Origin: Gamarada debralockiae
Taxonomy: Eukaryota > Ascomycota > Leotiomycetes > Helotiales > Hyphodiscaceae
NCBI GenBank assembly: GCA_002803225.1
Contig: NXFV01001981.1
Location: 1-56,810 of the forward strand
Length of the DNA: 56,810 bases
Reading direction: 5' to 3'
Shown: positions 34,801 through 41,381 of the stretch, piece by piece
Layout of the letters: every line of letters starts with the position of its first letter
Position numbering within the stretch: the first letter of the stretch is position 1
Notes under the pieces: model-generated
The model's input: only the letters and a program-made list of their open reading frames with translations
Databases searched by the model: none
What the model was told of the DNA's origin: nothing
Program-made: the position numbers and the translations under genes

Positions 34801-34917
34801 CATGTAATCCGTAGGTTGAAGCCATTTGTGGATCGCAGCAAGATCCTCCGCAGCGAGGTTTGCTTCCTGGCGATCAATGATCTCGAAATCATCAGAGCTG
34901 GATTGAGGAAAGGCCAT
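28813..34917 (-). CDS. giant NACHT-ankyrin NLR-like receptor
   Basis: A single exon of 2034 aa, starting at the first ATG of the frame (34917), MAFPQSSSDDFEIID. NACHT lies near the N-terminus: Walker A GVPGAGKS (residues 82-89), Walker B YCVVDAMDE (about 174-182) and MMTSRPKQYL. A helical region follows, with HHSLTEFLLD and a cysteine cluster CKCDDDSDCRC before WAHHASRY. From about residue 560 to the end the protein is ankyrin repeats of ordinary divergence (TPLHxAA, GADxN motifs). A charged insert lies between two of them (about WKIEDENIKLQTEVALKQRF). By family it is a STAND switch sensing ligands through the ankyrin solenoid. Unlike the PNP-NACHT gene, its repeats are not near-identical at DNA level. 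The frame stays open 79 codons upstream of ATG. It lies head-to-head with the coiled-coil gene at 35941. Confidence 0.9.
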   Translation of the reverse strand: MAFPQSSSDDFEIIDRQEANLAAEDLAAIHKWLQPTDYMAESSEFHRHLSSQAPGTGLWICDTPRFQQWHDSEEHGSLWIKGVPGAGKSVTAASMIEYLRKENVPVLFFFFRYIIVTNRRPRSLVRDWLSQLLPYSPRLQATLQPLLKSELDGISDDELWEYLLAGFSSIEKAYCVVDAMDEMEQVPSDSFLRRLNNLATFRPGLVKVMMTSRPKQYLQSVLRDTSIVQISLEQDLVGKDIAAFVSHRLRIVLGDEQQEFRSSLELTICTRSQGLFLYARLLLDQIIPTISSTELLDVETLANTLPIGLEDMYNSMLFQQAQTLKIDTSIQAFLLGCATHSSRPLRLNELANFLGFVFGSSRMPGSIPKDIARSACAPLLEIAEDETVQVLHHSLTEFLLDTERTGRANRGLNPQFPVLNPKVIHKMLSTQCLEYLQSGVLGPNELTAEEKARYENACKCDDDSDCRCDRGDPTIFNYQEARLQYPFLEYAVTNWAHHASRYNMEDPEFFRSINRFVGPGSAPFRRWVALQWTTRKARTELPSTLHIAAFAGLTDYTKAILLEGKSVDSLDAARRTPLQWACRRGHVEVVSLLLQNSAKTNEDDFQGVKPLHEAAKRNHASIVKILLEAGVDPLTPKSRENHRGRLGGGERSTRGETAVEYIYKQGHIETILAMLPFLKQETLEELLCECCSHGKPEAVQAILENSVVSVNVKSHGGTPLYMACRAHSLKCVELLLARGANVNEISHWSPKNWLGWRSKERANPRTPLLGLASSGWDDENHAICHQIFQLLIKSGADLEVKDGSGETALLNLFTERITPSRKAVISLLEAGASISAAVYRNGDTILHRFAKEHRDIEFLQLLFEHGCSVEDRGSGGQTVLHVALSSPMMPRGPNSLNEVIEFLLNRGARCELKNDFGHTALELAISNRNCSLDIFRRLLQACPDKQARTRCIWRIGRETREKNVEFIRELVSAGVSLEARDRYGRTPLLSHVQDVVFESLLECGAQLDAVDTQGRGCLHQLANTPGSYKPVGVLRKLVKIGLDPLSLDNDGNNLLHVAVYTYGGTSADVTFIQQLIDFGISVNAKNNRGATPLHLHIEYGRVDSSDNQKTRVHLLELFLSQTKGEKVDVNAQDLEGLTPLHCAALRSEAHVAHLLAGEADATILTKTGRSVLHLAGRARKSNIVAYLLSDPKCRLMIDQADSFGRTPLHDAATSGRPESVYYLLKYGASVNSRDKSGCTPLHSCADFDAEERLWSSMKSSNEAAGQGVKADRYRPGSSNKIWHEPWYAIKYGARSQFTDHDSARISGILKALISAGADTNATDWNKLTPLDRALSNGCHEMVRCLQSTTKEVQKHWKIEDENIKLQTEVALKQRFPTSISILPEQAQQEILKNPDRYLSLLSLEDVEWIVQNDGDITRLSSEFKGTALLHKAANMGLTEIMEKLGKRAKFYDDVESLRTTLKACKSHTIYAESVRPPLQVACQRKLPNLEMLELLVDRCGVDVNARGLVLDPRDEWVEGPTALHCLAEAKYWWQLDAIRMLSEKGAKIDAKNEKGETALHIASVGNTIDDMGNEQGLWKAACVELLLDLGSDPNVLDDNGRSCLQKAISSPEIMRTLLKRSGELAAGQESAMFSAIQSVNTQALGVILDIGVSPNSKDTSNSCHVHYEVKDQERFALFCASFPYPFNNSIEDSVPLVKLLIKRGADLYAPLNDRETLVHYVFEHSEYEIVCGFLDSADKIDFDRRDQLGRTVFLAACNFTNALPGYRYKHWFAKDAGPANKILDHKADFTATDNEGRNALHHLLDNADAEQDHILLFLKHDACKTLMKQKDGKGFTPLQCALRTLRPAVCEVLIEMGADLLEPDPAGATALHHIASQWLQVHQPIRRSRNSEVHPPGWHDGCGRLWEKFLDLGGDVNARDNNGSPALFSYLASPPRDDYRDKDSNSCCHIGSFDKFFADADLTVRNTDGETALHVIAKRSVTRYTKPMHDGKLFEFMVGKGLDPLIEDNRGRSSLDVAAACKKKEILDLFQYRS

Positions 34918-35940
34918 GGTGTATTTGTGGAGACAATAAGTAAAGTTCCAGAGATCAGGCAGCTGTAGTATGCTGTCAAGCTTCTTCCAGTAGTGCGAAA
35001 TCGACCAACCCAAGACGATCAGCCAGGTGAACTTCCAAGGCACGACAAACGACGATGCGATGAACTCAATCTCGATATAAACAAAGAGCAAGAAAGTAGA
35101 AGACACAAGGAAAGGCGTCAGAAGCCATCTTTCGGGGAGGCAGCAATGTGTCAAAAACTGGGGAGAAAAGGGGCGTAGCAGAATTGCAGCCTTATTCTAA
35201 CCGCTGATCCACAAAAACAGTTCTAGCGGTTGGTGCACCTGAGCGAGCTGAGATTTGCACGTGAGAAGATGGTCACCTGATACGGTCCTGTATCTGCTTC
35301 TCTCTCTCCTCAAGCTTGCTGTAGGCATGTCGAAAAAGAAATTTGCAGATTTGGGCTTTCCACGGTGAAGACCTCATCTGTACGCGGAAACAAGAGCGCT
35401 GCTAAACTAGCTATCGACAGGTGCAACGTCTCCAACACCCCAAGATATCCGAAATATTAATCCAGTCTTATGCTTTCTATGAGCACAAAAATAAGGGCCT
35501 CAGCCGGGTCGTTTCTTCGTCCTAATATTATCCATACAATCCCCTTCACAATGATATCATTTAGGCGGGATTTCGAGGCTCTCGGCACCTACCTTCGTAC
35601 TTTGGTCTGTTAACCGACTCCACAGAGCTCCCATCACCAGAATCCTGCGACCAATCATCCAAATATCGTACAAGTATTGAGAGTCGCAGATGTTGATGCC
35701 AATCGGATAGAGGAAGAAACACATGTCGCCAGAATGAACGAGACGCAGACACGCAGAGTAATCGTCGAATCAACACTCCACACATGGTTCATGCCACCCT
35801 CAATTCAGTCATTGCGCCCGACTCTGGTGTCGACGATGTCAGTGAAGCTCTCGGCCCTTCCCGCACGTAATTGCGGTAGTTTTTATAAATTGAGGCGAGT
35901 CCTCTTTTGTGCCAGCGAAGAATCTACTTGAACACAATAC
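34918..35940. other. 1-kb divergent intergenic region
   Basis: Shared upstream region of the minus-strand NLR and the plus-strand coiled-coil gene. 34918-35154 is open in the NLR frame with two hydrophobic stretches but no ATG. A 74-codon minus-strand frame ending before 35561 shows a GTAGGT donor after NRPKYEG but no supported partner exon. Nothing certain. Confidence 0.4.
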
Positions 35941-36856
35941 ATGCCAAGTCATCGGCTTAAGAGCAAAATGCCTCCAGCAGGGGATAAGATCAGGAAATTC
36001 ATCGAAAACATCGAGTCAGGCGCCGTAACACAACCAAACGAGAGTACTAGCACATTGAGAGCGAAAGAAGCAGAGGAATTGATACTGGGGAGTCCAATAC
36101 CCGAACGTGATTCACCACCAGAAGTCCCTCGGAGACCAACGAGGTATAGAACTGAGAGAACTCCGCCTCCGCTGCAAGAACAGACACCACCCCCATCTCC
36201 ACAGGATGTGTTCCATCTGCAGAAAGGTGAACGAGCTGAGACCCGGATTCCCCAGCGCCAGCAGGAGAGACCACTTACTCCGGAAAACTTAACACTAAGC
36301 ACCAATTTCTTTTCAATCAACGAATCTTCTACCTCTCTCCATGACATCCAAGCCCAGCTTTCGAACCTGGAGATTGTGGTTGAATCTCTTAGTGCTGAAC
36401 TGGAGATTCGAAAGCAAGTCGAAGTATCGCTCCGTAATGATCTTGACGAAAGCGAAGAGGAAGTATGAACAGGTGCTTTTCGATCTGCAGGCTAGTCAGC
36501 GAGAAAAGGATCACTGGAAGGATACGGCGGACAGGCTGAGAACGGAGTTGACTCAGGGGAGAGACACTATAGCGAGGCTGGAGGAGGACATTCAAAGAAG
36601 GAAGGGGACGGAAAGAGAGCTGCGGGTCATGTTAGCGAGGAGGAGGATTGAGGAATCGACGCCGGCTGCAGAGAGGTCATCTGTTCAACCGCAGGAGGTT
36701 AATGCTCCGAGTACGGAGGAGTCGCCAAGAAGACAGAGGAGTGAAAAAGAGAGACCGCAGATACACTTCCATTTTGAAGGGAGATCTGAGAGTAATCTAG
36801 TTTGGGGTCGAAAGCCCACCTCGAAAGACAAAAAGAAGGAAGGAAGGAAAGCATAG
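35941..36856 (+). CDS. coiled-coil protein, unknown function (frame break at about 36460)
   Basis: Two overlapping frames together make one protein of about 290-305 aa. The first (35941 to TGA 36468) has a Pro/Glu-rich, disordered N-terminus (PPPLQEQTPPPSPQ). A coiled coil then begins SLHDIQAQLSNLEIVVESL. The second frame continues the coil (KYEQVLFDLQ, REKDHWKDTADRLRTEL, TIARLEEDIQRR) and ends in a basic tail at 36856. They can be joined by a 40-nt GT-AG intron (GTATCG to GGAAG, about 36425-36464), or by one surplus base at about 36464. An alternative start is ATG 35968. No domain or localisation signal is recognised. Its position, divergent from the giant NLR, is the only functional hint. 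It could be a scaffold or partner, but this is inference. Confidence 0.6.
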
Positions 36857-36941
36857 GGCTTGCGAGGTCCGTTTCCTAAAAGCTGTCTTTTTATATTTGC
36901 ATATTGAATGTATGATACCTCGATACCTCATTCATCAGCGC

Positions 36942-38192
36942 TCAAAAGATAGCCTGCGCATTGCCGTGAGATGAAACGCCGCCCTCGCAATGATTCGGCG
37001 AGCTCGTAACGAAGAAAGTCCACCTGTTCTTCTCCTTACATGTTTTCGCCAACTTCTCCAGATCAAACATCTCACCAAGCGGCATTCCCCAAAGCGCTAA
37101 AATATACTCATGAAGCATATACTCCTCTTGGCTCGGCCAGGCCTCAAATGCAGGAGCATCACCAGCAACAGCGGAGAAGTAGCAGTCGTGTAACCAGTCT
37201 TTCACGGCTTCCTCTTGTTTGACTCCAGCCCAGCGTTGCCCATCATCCTTGCCCACTCTATGTGGTCTTAAAGCGGCTGCTGCACGAGCGTCTGGGGATT
37301 TGGAGTGGTAGGTTTCGACAAAGCCGGATCGGATGAAGAGAAGGTCGCCGATCTGAATATCTCCACCTTGAGCTGCGGGTCGAATGTCGATTCCTTGGGC
37401 TTTGCCGCACGCTTGAAGCTCTGTCCAGGAGATTTGGTAATAGTCATACGGATCTAGGCCTGCATCAGTCCTTATCCTTCACTTCAGATAGTGGTAAATA
37501 CCATAGACCATCCCCCTCCGCTTCGCATATCCCCAATAATCCAGCAGAACTCCTCTCCCCGCAATGCCATGTTCAGCCCAATGATGAATGCCACACTTCT
37601 GGGCATCCTTTTCTGGGCCTTCAATATCCTTTGCTTTGGTTCCATTGTAGAATGTCTGCGTGGGGATGTGTGCGATATGTCTGAAGCCATCCCATTGAGT
37701 ACCACTCTGTGTGTTCAATGTATATTTGTCGTCGTATGCAACACCTACATCGGTCAGGGGCTTGATCTCGTGTTGGAAAACCTCGCGGCAGAATGCTGGG
37801 ACGGTAGGAACATTGAGAGGCAGATTGAGGGGTACGATCTCGCCGCTCTTGATTTCTTTCGAAGCTGCAGCCACTCTGGTCGGGGTGAGGAGATTCAGTC
37901 GCCCTATCTATACACCTACTTAACTATTGTTTGATATCCATGCAATTAGAAACTCACGTAGTCATCTTCCCCCCAAACCCAGGCGCTGCTCAACCCTTAG
38001 CTCAAGTCCTCAAGCTTTTCAATTGCCGACTTACGCTCCCTCCGGCGCATCTTCTCTTCTCGGAACATCCTTCCTGTTTGGAAATTTCGTGCAATCTGGA
38101 TCCCAAGGAATAGCAGTAGCCGTCTTGTTCCCAGTCAAAAAATCCGTAATCTTGGTGAGGCGGCTGTTGGCTGTTGCGTTTTGGCTTGCCAT
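36942..38192 (-). CDS. cyclase-family enzyme (kynurenine formamidase-like fold)
   Basis: Exons (minus) 38192-38035, 37985-37958, 37907-37502 and 37459-36942 give 369 aa; introns are 49, 50 and 42 nt. The start MASQNATANSRLTKI leads to a 28-nt mini-exon encoding WVWGEDDY. The core has IGRLNLLTP, LPLNVP and the metal-site region QSGTQWDGFRHIAH. This corresponds to the HxGTHxDxPxH motif of the cyclase/formamidase family (PF04199), with Gln replacing the first two His, as in fungal members. GIAGRGVLLDYWGYA, DLLFIRSGF and an EAWPSQEEYMLHEYILALWG block complete it. The reaction in fungi of this subfamily is undefined: hydrolysis of an amide or lactone is likely. There is no signal peptide. It is convergent with the coiled-coil gene. 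Confidence 0.88.
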
Positions 38193-38627
38193 CTTGCAAT
38201 GATTTTTCTTCTGTCCAATTGAGAAATTTGAGTCCTATGTTTGTTAATTGATAAAAAGAGAGATAGCAATGGCATCTGACAGGTTATAGCTTCCCCGGCT
38301 TTATGTAGATGAGGGGAAAAAATTGCCCGAGGTCAAGACACGGGATTGTGCTGCCGAGTAGATAGATGGAGGACAAGAGAGAATACTCTAGACTCGGATT
38401 CATCGATTCCGCTTGGAATAGAGACAACTATGCCATAATTCATCATCAAGTGAATTGTGTGAAAAGGAATGAAGTGAATGTTGAAATCGCGTCAGCAAAA
38501 GCTCGAACATTGTATTTGGCGCTATGGCAGTCGATAGGAACCACCTCTCGCCAAACCCTCTTCACCACCACAAAAATGAGCACCACACTCTCCTGAACCA
38601 TAACAACCTCTTGGACAATATCCCAAC
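38193..38627. other. divergent promoter region
   Basis: This 435-base gap separates two divergent starts (cyclase on minus, HTH-HD gene on plus), so it probably carries both promoters. No motif can be asserted. Confidence 0.45.
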
Positions 38628-39854
38628 ATGTCCTCCAACGAAAGCGACGGCTCCGAAAGCGACACCAGCAATCTCGCCACCGCCGCCCCGGAAACAACTA
38701 CAACCAACGATGAAGCCACAAAATCACCAAAGAAACGCGGTCGTCCTCAAATCACTCCCCTCGATGACTACAAAGACTTGATCGTGAAGCTGTTCTCCGA
38801 AGACGATATCCCAATAATCGACATCGCTCGACGTCTGAATCTCGAATATGGCCTTGATATCAGTGAGCGCACGATTTCAAGACGCCTCACATCATGGAAA
38901 GTCCCCCGCAAGAAGCAGCGCATGCCCCCCTCCCAGGAACTCCGCGATAGGATTCTCTTCCACTACAACAAGAACCTGAACGACGAGCAGATCGCATATG
39001 CGCTGCAGACGGAGGGCTACGACATCAAGACGCGGAACCTGGCGCGCTTGAGACAGAAGCTGGGCATGCGCCGACGCTCTCGCTTCCCCGAGTTTCGAGA
39101 GTATTCAGATGGAGAGGACGATGCCCCAGAGGGCGCAGCTCCTGTTCCCAAGGTCAAGCCGAAACGCAAGAAAGTGAAGACGGCCCATAATGCAGCGCTG
39201 ATACCGAAGGTCACGGCGTTTGTGGAAAAGTACATGAGTAACTACGACGCCAGTCACGATTTCAATCACATCCGACGCGTCGTGGGATTGGCACATCTGA
39301 TATATAAGGAGATTAGTGCGCAGAGGGAGGAGAGTTCGCTGTTTGATGAGGAAGAGGATCTGGATTTACATGTCATTACGCTGGCGGCGTTGTTGCATGA
39401 TGTGGGTGACAAGAAGTATTTGCAGCCAGGAGAGGATGGAAATACGTTGGTTCTGTCGACGCTGTTGAGTTTTGGCGCGCCGGAGGACCTGGCCATCAAG
39501 GTCCAGCGCATTGTACTTGGCGTATCGTACTCCTCTGAGATCAAGGACCCCGCGGCCGTCACGACTCTCATTCAAAAATACCCGGAGTTGGCGGTGGTGC
39601 AAGACGCGGATCGATTGGATGCCATCGGGGCTGTCGGAATTGGTCGGACGTTTACGTTTGGTGGTGCGAAAGGCGCGAGAAGTATGGGCAATACGATTGA
39701 TCATTTCGACGAGAAGCTGGAGAAGTTAGAGAGCATGATGAAGACGGCGCCGGGCAAGAAGATGGCGAAGCAGAGAACGGAGAGATTGAAGACATTTAAA
39801 GGGTGGTGGGCTGAAGAACAGAAAGAAGCTGAAGGACTGTTGCGCAGAAATTGA
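38628..39854 (+). CDS. double helix-turn-helix plus HD-domain phosphohydrolase fusion
   Basis: A single exon of 408 aa. A disordered N-terminus with an AT-hook-like KKRGRPQ (35-41) precedes two helix-turn-helix-like segments. The first, at about 46-97, contains IDIARRLNLEYGLDISERTI. The second, at about 104-152, contains EQIAYALQTEGYDIKTR. They resemble Clr5-type DNA-binding repeats. After a basic linker (KPKRKKVK) comes an HD domain with all metal ligands: His214 (FNHIRR), His257-Asp258 (LLHDVGD) and Asp326 (QDADRLDAIG). The C-terminal block FTFGGAK, TIDHFDEKL, MKTAPGKKMA is typical of the YedJ/YpgQ subfamily. The HD part is a nucleotide-type phosphohydrolase; coupling to DNA-binding segments suggests nuclear action, but the substrate is unknown. 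Confidence 0.87.
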   Translation: MSSNESDGSESDTSNLATAAPETTTTNDEATKSPKKRGRPQITPLDDYKDLIVKLFSEDDIPIIDIARRLNLEYGLDISERTISRRLTSWKVPRKKQRMPPSQELRDRILFHYNKNLNDEQIAYALQTEGYDIKTRNLARLRQKLGMRRRSRFPEFREYSDGEDDAPEGAAPVPKVKPKRKKVKTAHNAALIPKVTAFVEKYMSNYDASHDFNHIRRVVGLAHLIYKEISAQREESSLFDEEEDLDLHVITLAALLHDVGDKKYLQPGEDGNTLVLSTLLSFGAPEDLAIKVQRIVLGVSYSSEIKDPAAVTTLIQKYPELAVVQDADRLDAIGAVGIGRTFTFGGAKGARSMGNTIDHFDEKLEKLESMMKTAPGKKMAKQRTERLKTFKGWWAEEQKEAEGLLRRN

Positions 39855-39943
39855 GATACCCAAGTGGAGAGAAGTATGCTCGGATTTGCTGTTCTGCGTT
39901 GCTTGCCATCAAGCTAGCATTTTGATGAGTTGACTTGGCTCAG

Positions 39944-40421
39944 CTACGAGATACCTGATTGCCGTTCGTATAAGTATGTGATAGAGTAATCGGCCTCACG
40001 TCAGCCTCATGCAATGCTGACACTTACCGTCGGCCGTCGCAATAAAACATTGTTCCCCGTCTCCATTCTCCAGGTCCTTGAGTAAGATTTCTTCCTCGAA
40101 AATGCTTGTTCTTGCGTCACTCAAAATGGATAACCTCCCACCTGATACCTGCACCAAATCCTCCTCCACGCCCCGAAATCTTCCCTTCCAGAATGTCGCC
40201 TCGTCTGCCGCTCCTTCTCCACACTCGCATTCACAATGCTCTTCTCTTTCGTCCCTAATTGGCTCAACTACGAGGTCTCGCATCGTTCCATCATCTCTCT
40301 CGCTCACGATGCCTACGATCGGGCCGTCATGTGGTCTCTCCTTGGGTGACGGGCTCAGAAGGGCCTGTTGACGCTGTGTGGATGGAAATCGTTTGGAAGC
40401 TACTGATGAAACGTGATCCAC
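39944..40421 (-). CDS. small hypothetical protein, partial model
   Basis: Minus-strand exon from about 40421 down to 40028, then a 73-nt intron with consensus GTAAGT donor (40027) and CAATCAG acceptor. It leads to an 11-nt last exon ending TAG at 39944. Acidic sequence with ECECGEGAADEATFWKGRF and SIFEEEILLKDLENGDGEQCFIATADG. No ATG lies at the 5' end; the first in-frame ATG is at 40283, so either it begins there or an upstream exon is missing. The family is not recognised. A plus-strand frame overlaps (40259-40687) but runs into the tandem repeat and is less convincing. Confidence 0.35.
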
Positions 40422-40609
40422 CTGGATTGACCGTCGCTGGTGCTGTTGCGGAGGTAGTGGGCGAGAGGGCTGAGTTCAATTGGGACCAGAAGCAGACGAC
40501 TAAGTTCGAGGCTGCCAATCTGGTGGTGTCAGAGAGTGCTCAGGAGAGCATGACAGTTCGGTTGACGAGTGCCAATTTTGCTGAATTGAGCGGAAGAGAG
40601 GAGATGACA

Positions 40610-41190
40610 GAGAATCGGTTGAGGACTGGTCAATATCGATATTTGTGGCATCGAGAGTATGCGAGTAAAAGTGGTGGTGCCTTCTGACTCGGTGGTCTGA
40701 AGGCGGTTGCTGTTTGGGATTAGTGAACGGTGAATTGATAGTTTGGAATTGAGTGACAGTAGGAGGGAGGGGTGGATATAAAACACCGAATGAGGGTCGG
40801 TCGAGGTCGCGGTTCGTTGTAGCGGGCGTAAGCGAGTTTAAGTGGCTGTGTCTTGTAGCTGGGCGCACTAAAGGTGGCGTAGATTTGGAATTGGTGAATA
40901 TGGGATTGAGAATTTGAGAATGAGAGATGACAGAAATCAGATTGACGACCAGACGCAACCACTTGTCGTTGCATCGAGTGTATGCGAGTAGAAGTGGTGG
41001 TGTCTTCTGACTGGGCTTGGTGAAGGCTGGTGAGCGGTGATTTGAGAGCTTAGGGACGAGAGAGAGCAGGAGGGTGGCGAAATGAGGAGAATCGAGTTGA
41101 AGACTGGTCCAAACTAGTATCTCATACATTGAGCGTATGCGAGTAATCTGGTGTTGTCTTGCGACTGGGCGCGCCAAAAGCGGCTGCGGT
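40610..41190. repeat. degenerate tandem repeat, four copies of about 150-170 bp
   Basis: The word GTATGCGAG (or GTAAGCGAG) recurs at 40657, 40828, 40980 and 41136. Each is followed by A/T-AAGTGGTGGTGTCTTCTGACTGGGC-like sequence and preceded by a TTGAGGACTGGTC-like block. Copies are heavily diverged, with indels. The repeats create a spurious 293-codon minus-strand frame (40500-41381) with repeated motifs. It may be an old minisatellite or a decayed duplicated gene segment. Confidence 0.65.
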
Positions 41191-41381
41191 TTGGTGGTGA
41201 TGGGTCGATTGACTTTCTGGAAACGACAATAGCAGCAAGCGCGGGACCGGTAGAACAATGAACTGGGGAAAAGAAGTAGATGATGAAACCTTTCAAACTT
41301 TGATGGAATGACGCGGCTTTGGATTCTTTTTGGTCTTCTTACCATGGTCGACCCCTGGAGCAATCTTGCCAGGACATTCAA

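Noticed and set aside
34918..35154. Using the non-ATG start at 35154 for the giant NLR
   Set aside because: The first codon is TTG and the first ATG is at 34917, followed by a typical NLR N-terminus. Kept only as a finding.
40500..41381. 293-codon minus-strand open frame
   Set aside because: Its sequence is made by the degenerate tandem repeats. It has repeated motifs, no domain and a composition unlike neighbouring genes.
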